This document shows, piece by piece, positions 46,764 to 57,600 of a stretch of 64,000 bases of DNA. The stretch is from Cinnamomum chago (taxonomy: Eukaryota > Streptophyta > Magnoliopsida > Laurales > Lauraceae), in the NCBI GenBank assembly GCA_038049695.1, contig CP142456.1, positions 24,787,001-24,851,000 of the forward strand. Reading direction: 5' to 3'. How positions within the stretch are numbered: position 1 is the stretch's first letter; every line of letters starts with the position of its first letter. The notes below the pieces were generated by a model that was not told the DNA's origin, made no database searches, and worked only from the letters and a program-made list of their open reading frames with translations. The position numbers and the translations under genes are program-made.

Positions 46764-46949
46764 GACAAAGGTTTTGTGAGACCGATCATTTTACCATGGG
46801 GAGCTCCAGTTTTGTTTGTCAAGAAGAAAGAATGTTCGATGAGAATGTATATTGACTATCGGAGATTGAACCAAGTAAGCATCAAGAACAAATACCCATT
46901 GCCAAGAATAGATGAATTGTTTGATCAATTACAAGATGCTTAGTATTTT

Positions 46950-47396
46950 TTGAAGATTGATTTGAGATCCGGTTATCATCAGCTGAGAGTCAGAGAATCA
47001 GACGTACTAAAGACAGCTTTCCGGACGAGATATGGCCACTATGAGTTCCTAGTGATGCCATTTGGGTTAACTAATGCACCGGCAATGTTCATGGCATTGA
47101 TGAACAAGATATGTGCACAGTACCTGGATCAGTTTGTAGTGGTGTTCATTAATGGCATTTTGGTGTACTCCAAGACCAAGGAAGAGCATGAAAAGCACTT
47201 AAGGATAGCATTACAACTTCTGAGAGAAAATCAAGTGCATGCGAAGCTCAACAAGTGTGAATTCTGGCTAGAGCAAGTAGCATTTTTGGGGCAAACTATC
47301 TCTAGAGAAGGATTGTCAGTAGATTCGTCCAAGATTAAGGCATTAGTGATGTGGGAAAGACCGAAGAATGTGACCGAAATCAGAAGTTTTCAGTGA
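46950..47396 (+). CDS. T3 RT core ORF fragment
   Basis: 148 codons of reverse transcriptase: [13 protein letters not shown] at the start (palm motif with Asp), [18 protein letters not shown], then [16 protein letters not shown] where the two catalytic aspartates are replaced by Asn and Gly, then the thumb segment ([15 protein letters not shown]). Catalytically dead as read. Confidence 0.83.
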   Translation: MKIDLRSGYHQLRVRESDVLKTAFRTRYGHYEFLVMPFGLTNAPAMFMALMNKICAQYLDQFVVVFINGILVYSKTKEEHEKHLRIALQLLRENQVHAKLNKCEFWLEQVAFLGQTISREGLSVDSSKIKALVMWERPKNVTEIRSFQ

Positions 47397-47471
47397 TTAG
47401 TAGGAAATTACCTGAGGTTTGTACAAGGATTTTCGTTGATTACGCCACCATTGACAAAGTTGATAAGGAAG

Positions 47472-48620
47472 TGGCATTGCCTGTTTGTAGTAGGATGCGG
47501 CTTCATGTAGTTTTCGATGTTGAAGAGACAAAGTGACATTTTTGGTGTCAACAAATGCCCCCCCGAGGTACAGCGATGAGTTGCATAACTTTTGAAGTCG
47601 ATGTGCCTCGAAGAGAAGCTTGAAGGAGAGCTTTTGACTTGACCAAGAGTTTTTGAGCAGTTTTCTTTTTGGTAGGGTAGCCTTCTGTGTTTCCAAGGGG
47701 ATTTTATGGTAGTGAAAGGGATCACGCACCATCTCAAGGCAAAAGTTTTGAAAATGACATGAGGGATTTGGATTTGGGTATTGAATTTTGGATTTTTCCT
47801 TTTGTCCTTGTGAACCTAAGGCTTTATGTGGCGCATTAGGCGGTCAAGCAGGTTTTTTTGGTTTTTGACCTTATAACCTAACAAGCTGTATGTGGCAGGT
47901 TAGGGGGTTGGGGTTTTATTTTTTTTATTTTGACCTTGTGACCCTACAAGTTGTATGTGGCAAATTGGGGGGTCAGATTTGGTTTTGACCTTGTGACCTT
48001 ACAAGCTGTATGTGGCAAGCTAGGGGGTCGGGTTTGGATTTTTGTGGAGTGTCAATTTCAAGATTTTGGCTCAATTTGGTAAATGAGGTGGACTGGTTTG
48101 AATTTTGGAAGCTCATGAGGCTTGGATTTTCTTTTATGTGATCCAATCAACTCAAAAGATGCATGGAACCATTTTGTATGCTCTTGGTAAGGGGGATTTT
48201 TTTATAGGAAGTCCCTTTTAGAGCCTAAGTGATCAAACCTGGCTCATGTGGGCTAACCCATGTGACCTTAAGCTTTAAAGATGGCTTAGATCTCACATGG
48301 TGTCATTTTGTAGAGAATATCTAAAAATATCTCCTTTGGATAGATTATATCTTAAAATATCCCTAATTGGAGAGAATCTCTCATGTTTCCTTTCTTTTGG
48401 AGAGAATTTCTCAAGGAATCTTTCTTTTTAGGAAAGAATATCTCAAATCTCCTTTCTTTTGGGAAAATTGCTAATTTTTGTACTTTCCTCCTAGCTTTTC
48501 TCCTAATTTCCTCTTTTGGTTTGCTCTCTTTTATAAAAGCAAGGGGAGGTTGGATCTCTTGCTTTTGTTGCTTTCTTTTACAAAAACCCTTAAAGAGTGC
48601 TTTAAGACCAAGAGTGTTAG
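47472..48620 (-). repeat. X3: 3' UTR and first LTR bases of an X element, minus orientation
   Basis: Reverse complement of about 11880-13080. LTR start ...GGTGTCAACA at 47551, PPT side GCCCCCCCGAGG at 47552-47570, four-unit 61-66-bp array at 47815-48035 (GCTGTATGTGGCA words), then the GGAGAGAATTTCTC repeats at 48300-48450. Only about 80 bases of the LTR remain at the T3 junction. Confidence 0.78.
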
Positions 48621-48786
48621 CACTACAAGAAAGTTGGCTTTTAGTGGCAACTTTTTTAGCTGCAGTCTAATTTTTACCACTAAAAGCCAACCTATAGTGG
48701 CAAAAACTTGATGTCACCACTGAAGGTATTATAATGCCCATATTTAGTGGCAACTTATATGTCGCAGCTAAATTTCGTCACTATAG
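48621..48786 (+). mobile_element. CACTA (En/Spm) transposon end fragment
   Basis: Begins CACTACAAGAAA, the standard terminal inverted repeat of plant CACTA elements. The subterminal word TAGTGGCAA recurs, and a perfect 15-bp inverted repeat GTTGGCTTTTAGTGG occupies 48633-48647 and 48677-48691. The other end is not in the window; sequence changes to the Y repeat near 48787. Confidence 0.72.
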
Positions 48787-50371
48787 TTTGTGTGGTCTCA
48801 ATCCGTCAGATGATATAATAAATTGATTAATTTCTTTATTCATCAATAAAATCATGCTTTCCTTTTATGAGATGAATGGTGTTTTATTACTTAATGCACA
48901 TGACCAATACATATGACATTATGGTTCATGAGATGAACCGAGTCCCATTAGTATATTAGATGTGATTATGTATATGGATGAGATCCACCTACGGGAGACA
49001 TGTGTCACAAATCTTATACTTAAATATCTTCACAACCAGTGATGAGACTGGGCATCTCATCTGATAAGGTTGCAGCACTTTGATCACTATGAGATAGTGT
49101 GATTTGCCTCGATCATCAGAATGTAAAATTATGGATCATGGTGCTGGTACATTGGATGTATTGAAGGACCACGAAAAGCACCTTATGAAATACTGTCTCG
49201 ATTTTAAGGTCTGCTCTCATAATTCCCTAGCAATAGGCTCTCAATCCTGAGACATTGATGAACTCAAGTTTTTATCTATTCATTTAATTTGCTTTGAGCC
49301 ACCAATGAGTGAGGCCAACTATAGGTCAACACCTCGATGTCTTGGGTACGTGGTAGTAGGACTGTGGGAACATCCAATGGTCAAGATGGAATCTATTTAT
49401 ATTATCCCTTTGTACCAATTAATGGATTTGTCATTAGTAAGTAAGTGCGCACCCATCTCGATTAAGAGTTAATTGGATGGTACTGATGATCACTGTGATT
49501 AATTGGGACTCAAGGATATTAAGATGTGGATCTAAGATTGGATGGGACAGATTTATTCCAATTGATCCATGGATACTGATAGAGGGGCCTACTTGTGGTA
49601 ATTGAGAAGTTTAGGGTCTTCTTTGTAATTTATTCCAAAGACTGGAGTGCAATTGCATTTATATAGTGGTGTTATTTGCAATTAACTGTGGGCCCGGATT
49701 GTACATGAGATGTGGGGTCGCGGTGTCCCAGTTGAAACCAGCTTTCTATGGAATCCCTAGTGGTCACCACGCTTGCCCAAGTTATTAGAAAGATATTAAT
49801 CCTACTTGAACTCTAAAAGGAAGGAATTAGAAAGTTACTATTTCTCGTTGAAGCGGGACTTCTAATTGTAGTAATAGTATACTTACTAATTGTTGTGGAA
49901 GTGAGACTTTTATAATAATTAGAAAGGAGAAAGCTACTAATTATTTTGGAAGTATGACTTCTAATTAATTAGCAACAAGAGGAGGCTTGAAAGAAATATA
50001 TAGAGGAGGAGAGAGGGTTGGACGTCCAAGACATTGGAGTCCACGCCCAACCCTCTCAAGTGCAAGTGTTGCACAACTCTTCTTCTTCTCCTCTCTCTTC
50101 TAGTTCCTTGGAGTTTCTAGTAGGGTTTTCTCTTGAAGTTTCCACCAATCTTCTTGAGAAAAGAGATCTAATAACGGATCATAGCGTGAAAGACAACAAG
50201 GTCTTGGACATCCTAATTTGATTCAAGAAGAGTTCTTGTTCTAGCTAATTGTCTTCTTCTCTATTAGAGCACTACCGGGCTTCAAAGGTATAATCTACTT
50301 CTCTATTTGTTGTGGATTGTTTTTGGATGCATGATATTGCTAATTTCTATCTTTTATATAGGTTTTACTAG

Positions 50372-51840
50372 CAACACCCCGTGTTATGCACGGACCAATC
50401 TGAACATAATAGCACAGGGTGTTTAATATTATGAGAAAAATATTCATAATAAAAAACTCAAAAATTGTAATTAATTCCAATTTTAATTGAAACAGCGTTC
50501 TTCATTGTATTCATAATCAATTAATTTCAATTTTTTATCTCACAGATATATTCATAATCAATTATTTTAATAATCAAATCAACTTATATTTTAATATTCA
50601 TAATAAAAAACTTATGTTTGGTTCATAATCAAAATTGCGTACATGCATTACTTTTAGTCTGTGTTTTAGCCTCCCACATCTATCTTGGTTTTTTTGCATT
50701 GATACCAGGACTCAAGTGGGCCACCCGATGAACCATCTGATCCGTGGATCCGAAGGAGGACCCACGGACGACTCATTAGGTACTGGTGGACCCCGTGCGA
50801 GGTGGGCCATGTTTAGCCCACCATCTAGCATCTGATCAAAGAGAGGGAAGAAACAGTTAAGAATTGGGATTTTCTTTATTAAAGATAATAAAAAACACAA
50901 TCCCACTGGGAGTCAGTCATGTGGGAAAAAAATTTATCCTTTATGAATGGTGAGCCATAACTTTTCTCCTTTTTTTCTGCCATGACTGACTCCCTCTCTT
51001 TCTTGGACACCTCTCTCCATTATTTTTTCTCTCTTCTCACTCTCTTTCTACAACCCCCTCACGAGCTTTCCCATCTCCACTCATCAACGAACCACAATCA
51101 CAACAACATACCACTAACCTCACCTCTCACAAAGACAAAAACCTCCATCAGCTTCTCCATCCAGAAACCTCACTCAACTCCAACACAGCTACAACCCCAA
51201 CACCACATTGAATCCACCCAGCCAGACACTGTTGCACCTCCAACCAAACACAACAAACATGACATTGGAACATGCGGTAAAAGCATAGGTGGGGAGGATC
51301 TCTTCATGAGAAATATTTCTACAGCTTATCTTTACACACACAACTATATGCATACCGGGTAATTTTTTTCTTGACAAACAATTCTATCCTTTTTATTGTC
51401 CAACTTATAATATATTAAATTATATTATTTAATATATATTAATAATATATCTACAATATATTTTTAATATCCAATAATGGATATAATATGTACCTTATAT
51501 TGTACACTATTATAAGATCAGAGAATATTGATATCCTTGTTACCCTATAATATATTAATAAAACTATTGACCTATTGCCACTATATAAATTATAGTGGCA
51601 ATGTAAATAGTTATAGTTTATATCAATATATAAATAGGTACTTATACTTTAATTAGATGTATATTGAAAAAATATACTATTAAGTGGTATATTATTACAA
51701 CGGAGAAAAATAGTAGGTTAAGAATAGTAGAAACGAACAATATACTATTAAATCATAAGAGCATAATCTCATAAGAAAGTTGGTATTTTTTTCTCTAATG
51801 TGCTAACCAAGTAGAGTTCCCTGTGCATTCAACTGACTTA
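50372..51840. other. Helitron cargo, unassigned
   Basis: 50450-50640 is AT-rich with repeated TTCATAATCAA/ATTCATAATAAA words. 50982-51362 holds a 126-codon plus-strand ORF rich in Ser, Thr, Pro and His that I do not recognise. 51400-51780 is very AT-rich with AATATAT words. Possibly captured host DNA; nothing identifies a source. Confidence 0.4.
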
Positions 51841-53965
51841 TGATTTGCTACAACTTCCTTTCTCTTTCTGAACCCATCTCTTTCTCTTTCTTTCTTATCT
51901 CCCTCTCTTCCTCTCCATTTCCCATGGTGAATATCGTGGTTCCCCCCTGGACCCATCTCTTTCTCTTTCTCTCTTTCTTTTCTCCCTCTCTTCCTCTCCA
52001 ATTCCCTGCCTCCCTATCGTTTTCCTCCCCCCCTCTCTCTCCACTGCTGCTCTCCCCATCACTGCGCCCCACTCACTCTCTCTGCCCACTCTCTATCTCC
52101 CTCCCTGCCACTCTTTCTCTGCCTCTTTCTCTCTCACTTCCTCTCCTCACTCCGCCCGACTCTCCCTCTGGACCCATCTCTTTCTTTTTCTCTTTTTCTT
52201 CTCTCCCTCTTTTCCTCTCCAATTCCCTGCCTCCCTGCCGCTTTCCTCCCCCCCCCCCTCTCTCTCCATTGTTGCTCTCCCCATCACTGCACCCCACTCA
52301 CTCTCTCTGCCCACTCTCTATCTCCCTCCCTGCCACTCTCTCACTTCCTCTCCTCACTCCGCCCGAATCTCCCTCCTCTCCCTCTCTGCCATTCTCTCTC
52401 TCTCTCTTTGCCCCTCCTATCTCTCAGCCCGGATTGCACTCCACCCCTAAAACCATTTCATCTTCTCTCTTCCCCCACTCTTCCCTCCTCTCCCTGCCAA
52501 TGCACCCTTTCCACTTCCCTGCCTCCCTGCATCATTCTCTTCTCTCTCTCTCCCCACTGCTCCTCTCCCTCTCACTCAGCCCCACTCACTCTCTCTCTCT
52601 CTCTCCCCTTCACAAACCGAGCTACCTTCTTCTTTTCTTTTTTTCTTTCTTCCTTCTCATCTTTCTTTCTCTCCTTCTATCTCCCTCCTTCACTGTTTCA
52701 TTCCACCCTCACAGCCCCACCCCCCCCCCATGAACCCATCTCTTTCTCTTTTGTTATTTCCTCTCTCCCTCTCTTCTTCCCCTTTCCCTGCACTACACAC
52801 ACTCACGCTCTCTGCCCACTCTCTCTCTCTCTCTCCCTCCACAAACCGAGTAACCGTCTTCCTTCTTCTTCTTTCTTTCTTCCTTCTCTTCTTTCTTTCT
52901 CTCATTCTATCTCCCTCCTTCTTCACAGATGCATTCCACCGTCACAGCCCTCGCCCCCGCCCCCCGCCCTCGAGCCCATCTCTTTCTCTTTCTTTCCTTC
53001 TTCTCTCCCTCTCTTCTTCCCCTTTCCCCGCACTGGGTACCCCTCTCTCCATCTCTTCTTTCTCTCCCTCCTTATTATTCTTCACTGCATAGAACCCACT
53101 TGCTGCTACAAACCCAGACCTGCGCTGCACCCCTGCACCCCTTCATCTTCCCTCTTCCACCTCTCTTCCCTCTTTCTCTCCCTACCAATGCACCCTCTTC
53201 ACTTCCCTGCCTCCCTGCATCATTCCCTCTCTCTCTCCCTCTCTCTCCACTGCTGCTCTCCCCCTCACTCCGCCCCCACCCTCTCTCTATCTCATTGCCC
53301 GACTCCCTCCTCTCTCTCTGCCATTCTCTCTCTCTCTCTCTCTTTGCCCCTACTCTCTCTCAGCCCGGATTGCACTCCAACCCTGCTCCCCTTCATCCTC
53401 TTCTCTTCCCTCCTTCTCTCCCTGCAATGCACCCTCTCCATTTCCCTGCCTCCCTGCATCATTCCCTCTTTCTCTCCCCACTGCTCCTCTGCCCCTCACT
53501 CCGCCCCACTCACTCTCTCTCCCTCTCCATGCCACTCTCTCTGCCTTTTTCTCTCTCACTTCCTCTCCTCACTCTGCCCCACTCTCTCTCTCTCATTGCT
53601 CGACTCCCTCCTCTCTTTCTGCCAGTCTCTCCTTTTCTCTATCTCTCTTTGCGACTCCTCTCTCTCAACCCGCATTGCACTCCACCCCTGCATCCCTTCA
53701 CCTTCTCTCTTCCCCCTCTCTTCTCTCCTACTCACCCTGCCAACGCACCCTCTCCATTTCCATACCTCCCTGCATCATTCACACACACACACTCTCTCTC
53801 TCAACTGCTCCTCTCCCCCTCACTCCGCCCCACTCCTTCTCTCTACCCACTCCATCTCTCCCTCTCCCTGCCACTCTCTCTCTGCCTCTTTCTCTCTCTC
53901 TCCTCTCCCCACTCTCTCTCTCTCATTGCCCGACTCCCTCCTCTCTCTCTGCCCTTCCTATCCAA
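51841..53965 (+). repeat. 2.1-kb pyrimidine-rich degenerate array
   Basis: Almost pure C and T on the plus strand. At least two interleaved unit types: one beginning near CCCATCTCTTTCTC (51874, 51952, 52164, 52734, 52976) and one with ATTGCACTCCA, then TCCCTGCC, ATGCACCCT and CTCCCTGCATCATTC (near 52432, 53130, 53368 and 53673). Units are 200-300 bp and diverged. The array explains the 297-, 527- and 360-codon open frames here: stop codons need purines, so all frames stay open. Confidence 0.88.
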
Positions 53966-54746
53966 GCCCAATCCAACACATGCATGCATAGCACAACACA
54001 GATTCCAGTAACGAACAGATTTCAACAGAAATAATTCAGTAGAGCACAAAAAGAATGAAACAGTCTACTATCATTTACAGAGAAGCTTACCTATGTCAGG
54101 ACATCCGATGTAAGCTTATTCTTCCTATTGATTGAGATCTATATCATGAGAGAGAGGTTCTGGTTTGAAGTAAATCGCAGTTGCAACTCGCTCCGAGTCG
54201 TAGAAATGTGCATAAGGAAACCGATGTTTTTCGTTCTTTTGATGAAATGGTAGAAAAGAGAGAGAGCAAGTAGTAAGAAGTAAGAAGTTGCTACTTTTGC
54301 TCCATTCAGTTGGGTTCAGTTACGAAGAGTGGGGAGTTGGGATGACGTAGAGAACTGTTGACGTGGGTGTGCATGCAGGTAATCAGGTGTCACAATACTA
54401 AGGGGCACTACATTCCCATCGTATAATAGATTACTGTACTTGATTGATGAGATGGAGGGATTGCATCATGGATATAGTTTATGGCCTTATGGGTACTTGA
54501 TCCTTGAGTCAAGTGGGTCAAAAAGTTTTGAAAATCTATCCATGAGGCCCACCTACTTTCTACAATGAGCTCTTCTTCTTCAAGGATCTTTAAGCTTTTC
54601 TTCTTCTTCTCCATTAATGGCTTCAAGTAAGTCTTTTCTTTCAAGAAAACCCCATTGTAGAAGTAGGATGGTAAAAAAAAAAAAAAGGTTCTTTTTTCTT
54701 TTCTTTTTCTTTTTTTTTTTGTTCTCCACTTTTTTTTTTCTTCTCT

Positions 54747-54775
54747 CCCCCCCCCCCCCCCCCCCCCCCCCCCCC
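54747..54775 (+). repeat. 29-base C homopolymer
   Basis: A run of 29 C preceded by a T-rich stretch with T9-T10 runs and followed by G and T14. At the equivalent place X1 has only an A/G-rich tract. Confidence 0.85.
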
Positions 54776-54789
54776 GTTTTTTTTTTTTT

Positions 54790-55190
54790 TGATGGCTTGA
54801 GAGTCGAATTTTGTGGCGTAAAAAGCCAAAATTGATGGCATGAATGCCAAATTTAGGTTTCCGGCGTGAAAGCCAAAATTTTATGGCATAGAAGCCAGTT
54901 TTATTTGTGGCTTGGAATCCGAAATTTGTTTTGGCATGGGAGCCGAAATTTCTTTTGGGCATGGAAGCCGAAATTTGTTTTTGGTATAGGAGCTGAAATT
55001 TGTTTTTAGCATGGAAGCCAAAATTTGTTTGTTGGTGTGAAAGGCAGATTTTTTTAAAACAAAGTTTTGTTTTGTTGGCGTGAAAGCCAAATTTTTAGGT
55101 TTTTGGCGTAAAAGCCAGGTTTTTGATTTTTTGGCATGAAACCCTGGTTTTTGGCATAAAAGCTAGTTCTTTTTTTCTTGTTTTCAAAAA
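54790..55190 (-). repeat. Tat 3' UTR short repeats (GGCATGAAAGCCAAA)
   Basis: About 12 degenerate units of 25-40 bp with the core GGC(A/G)T(A/G)(A/G)AAGCCAAATTT. Related in reverse to 8977-9200 in X1, which links the two elements. Confidence 0.78.
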
Positions 55191-55640
55191 TGCAAGTATC
55201 GACTAAGAGTTGCCTCCCTGCTAAATGGTATTGCAAGTATCGATGGAATGTCGCCTCCTTGCTCATTCGGTTGTGAGTATCGATGGAATGTTGCATCTTC
55301 GCTCATTCGGTTGCGAGTATCGAAGGAATGTCGCCTCCTCGCGGATTGGGATGCAAGTATTGACTGAACGTCGCTTCCCTGCTCTTTTAAAAATTTGGTT
55401 TTACAGGTATCGACTATGTCGATTCCCGACGATTTTTAAAATTCAAGATTTTTTGAAATTTGGGTTGCGGATATCAACTGGAATGTTGCATCTCCATGAT
55501 TTTTGAAATTTTGCAAGTATCAATGAGGTGTCGCTTCCTTGCTATTTTGAGGTTTTGGAAGTATCGAATGGGGTTCGCATCCTTCCGATTTTTGAGTTTT
55601 GTTAGTATCAACTGCACGTCGCTTCCCCGCTGGTTTTTTT
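55190..55640 (-). repeat. Tat 3' UTR minisatellite, about 52-bp period
   Basis: Units carry AAGTATCGA followed by TGTCGCCTCCTTGCTCATT variants near 55192, 55232, 55274, 55315 and 55351, then more diverged ones to 55630. Hypervariable tandem repeats in the 3' UTR are known for Tat elements and can seed satellites. Confidence 0.8.
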
Positions 55641-56035
55641 TGTTTATTTTTCTTTTTTCTTTTTTTATTTTGAAAACCCATTTTTTGGTTAAAGACAGGA
55701 GGGTCATAAATTTTGACTCAAAACCATCCTTTGTGGTAAAAGCCAGGGCGGACTAGGGTGGAAATCCCCAAGTCCTAATTTTGTTTCAAACCATGAATTT
55801 TGGGTTCATGGATCGAAAAATTTTGTCAAGTTTGGGAAGAAGCTCCTAAACTTGGATTTTTCGATTTTTTTTTTTTAACAATGAAACTATGAAAGTAAAC
55901 ATTTTTTTGAGAGTTTTTTTTTTAGAAATTTCAAACTTAAAGATGAAAATTCCAAAAGGAGTGGGTTTGACGAACAAGTACCTATGAATAGGCGTTTGTC
56001 GTGTAGGCGTCACTCTGACCCGGTGTAAGAAGTCT

Positions 56036-57100
56036 TCAAGGGTAGTACTGTTTCAAGAACTTGCAGTTGATGGGCAGCATACACCTATCGTCCTCCATGT
56101 TTAAAAGAGCATAAGCGATGTTGGAGAAGACTTTGTCGATGACAAAGGGATCCTCCCATTTTGGTTCGAACTTGCCTTTGGATTTGTGGGCGAAAGCCAT
56201 TAGCCTTTTTACTGCAAGAACCAAGTCTCCCTTTTTGTAGACGCGTTGCCTGACCTTCTTGTCGAAAGATCCTGCCATGCATACTTGGTAAAGCTCAATG
56301 CTTTGTAGAGATTCGAGCTGTCTCTCATCGAGATTATCTAGCTCTTGGAGTCTCAATTTGACATTGCTTTCTTGCGTCATGTCATTTTGCAAAGATACCC
56401 TTAAGGAAGAAATTTGTACTTCCAAAGGGACAACAGCTTCGGATCCATAGACTAATGAGAATGGTGTGCTATGGGTTGGTCCTTGAACGATGGTTCGATA
56501 GGCCCATAAATCTTCTGGTAGTTTGTCGCCCCATTCTCTTTTGTGACTAGAGACCATTTTCTTGAGAATTTTGCAGAGTGTCTTGTTGAAGGCTTCTGCT
56601 AGTCCATTCGCTGCCGGATTATATGGAGTCGAAGGATAACTTTGGATTTTGTATTTGTCGCAGAACCTGTAGAATTTATGATCCCGGAATTATGGTCCGA
56701 TATCATGGACGAATCTTTTAGGTATGCCGAAGTGACAAATAATGTTGGTGCGCAAGAACTGAAGGATTGATGAGGTCATCGTTTCACTAAGTTCAAATGC
56801 TTCTGACCACTTAGAGAAATAATCCGTAGCGGCGAAGATGAAGCGATGACCTTTGCTTGATGGGGGAGAGATACGACCTATAATGTCCATACCCCAGGCT
56901 TCAAAAGGCCATGAGATCGCTGTAGGATGTAACCATTATGGAGGCATGTGGACATAATCTTCATGAACTTGGTATTGTCGGCAGCGCTTAGCAAATTGCA
57001 TAACGTCAGTTACCATGGTAGGTCAATAATAACCTAACCTTTTTATCTGATCGTAGAGCTTAGGACCAGCCTGATGGGCTTCACAAAGACCAGCATGAAC
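56036..57100 (-). pseudogene. Tat integrase, broken
   Basis: Minus strand: zinc-finger part near 57060-56930 (CRQYQVHEDYVH), core 56890-56690 (MDIIGRISPPSSKGHRF, ATDYFSKWSEAF, HFGIPKRFVHDIGP with Ile where an Asn is usual), and C-terminal part 56557-56036 (EDLWAYRTIVQGPTHSTPFSLVYGSEAVVPLE, then KVRQRVYKKGDLVLAVKR and KFEPKWEDPFVI). Stops at about 57028, 56939 and 56690. The first Asp is in MDIIG, the second in VHDIGP. Typical Tat lineage, no chromodomain. Confidence 0.82.
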
Positions 57101-57183
57101 TTCTTTGAGTGTTTCCTCTGTCTCTTATTGCGACGAGCAGCGTAGAAGTACTCCATTGGAGGCTTTTCTGTAAAGTTTGGGGC

Positions 57184-57600
57184 TCATCTTTGAATGCTTA
57201 CCCGCTCTTTTGGATCTTCAGGTAGGATTCCGAACATAGTGTAATCAATGAACGAACCCCTCCGGTCACCAATCAGAGGTTTGAGGATGGATATCCGACT
57301 TCCAACCACTTGGTGGCATTCAGCAACTGATTGGTGTGTGTTAAGAGGGAGAATCCTTCTTTGACACACTGTAATTTGCATGTTTTCCCCTTCTTGGATT
57401 GCCATAGACACTGCAAGTACAACCAGGGCATCTGCACGGATGTTTTTACCTCTGAGGATGTGGCTGATGTGACAGATGTCAAACTTTTGTCGAAGCGATT
57501 GCGTCTTGTTATAGTAAAGCAACAAATTGAGCTTCCTGACTTCAAATTTCTGATTCATCTAGTTGACGATCAATTCAGAGTCCCCAAATCTATCTTTTGA
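57184..57600 (-). pseudogene. Tat archaeal-type RNase H domain
   Basis: The frame FGDSELIVN then TAG then MNQKFEVRKLNLLLYYNKTQSLRQKF, followed by ISHILRGKNIRADALVVLA. The FGDS and RADAL motifs contain the usual catalytic acids. It follows directly on the deletion that removed RT. The 124-codon open stretch 57558-57184 starts at the Met after the TAG and is a fragment. The plus-strand fragment at 34071-34840 has the same domain. Confidence 0.78.

Larger units (their letters stand above)
41546..47471 (+). mobile_element. T3: decayed Tekay-type element, plus strand, right end lost
   Basis: 5' LTR 41546-44617, PBS, gag and pol up to the end of RT (47471), where an X-family fragment takes over. 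RNase H, integrase and 3' LTR are gone. Inserted in copia C2. Coding is less like T1 than T2 is, and has many stops, so this is an old copy of a related subfamily. Confidence 0.88.
44766..47471 (+). pseudogene. gag-pol: T3 gag-pol, broken
   Basis: ATG 44766 (MPPRKQPINGN). In-frame stops at 44862, 44904, 44937 and 44991, then frameshifts. Gag capsid part 45012-45553 (ALFERFRKRGPKEF, FKKQFGDKYVPTHVKRQK). The zinc knuckle near 45768-45810 has lost its His and last Cys (CFRCGSMNYQMRDRP). Protease 46095-46763 is open ([10 protein letters not shown]). RT continues to 47396, with a TAA near 46761 and the catalytic FIDD changed to FING at 47145-47156. Ends in the RT-RNase H connection where X sequence begins. 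Confidence 0.9.
50368..54430 (-). mobile_element. Non-autonomous Helitron, 4063 bp
   Basis: Minus strand 5' end TCTATTATACGATGGG at 54430; 3' end CCGTG-CATAA-CACGG hairpin, 12 bases, then CTAG at 50371-50368. It sits exactly between A and T, with no target duplication. Removing it leaves GGTTTTATTACTGTACTT, matching the related Y1 sequence AGTTTATTACTATACATG (33031), a paralogous empty site. No Rep/helicase ORF is visible, so it is non-autonomous. Content: unknown sequence 50372-51840, pyrimidine array 51841-53960, and 54010-54430 unknown. Confidence 0.83.
48787..54556 (+). repeat. Y2: LTR-type repeat interrupted by a Helitron
   Basis: Plus-orientation Y sequence 48787-50367 and 54431-54556. 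TATA-like TATATAG near 49998, leader with TTAGAGCAC (50263) and AGGTATAATCTACTTC (50287), then downstream sequence matching 33031-33176 of Y1 after removal of 50368-54430. No credible ORF. Confidence 0.7.

Noticed and set aside
50982-51362. 126-codon Ser/Thr/His-rich ORF in the Helitron
   Set aside because: Could be captured exon sequence, but low complexity and no recognisable domain; reported only as cargo of unknown origin.
51840-54011. Long open frames of 297, 527 and 360 codons, Ser/Leu/Pro-rich
   Set aside because: They overlap in different frames of one pyrimidine-rich array; lack of purines removes stop codons. No domain or start context.
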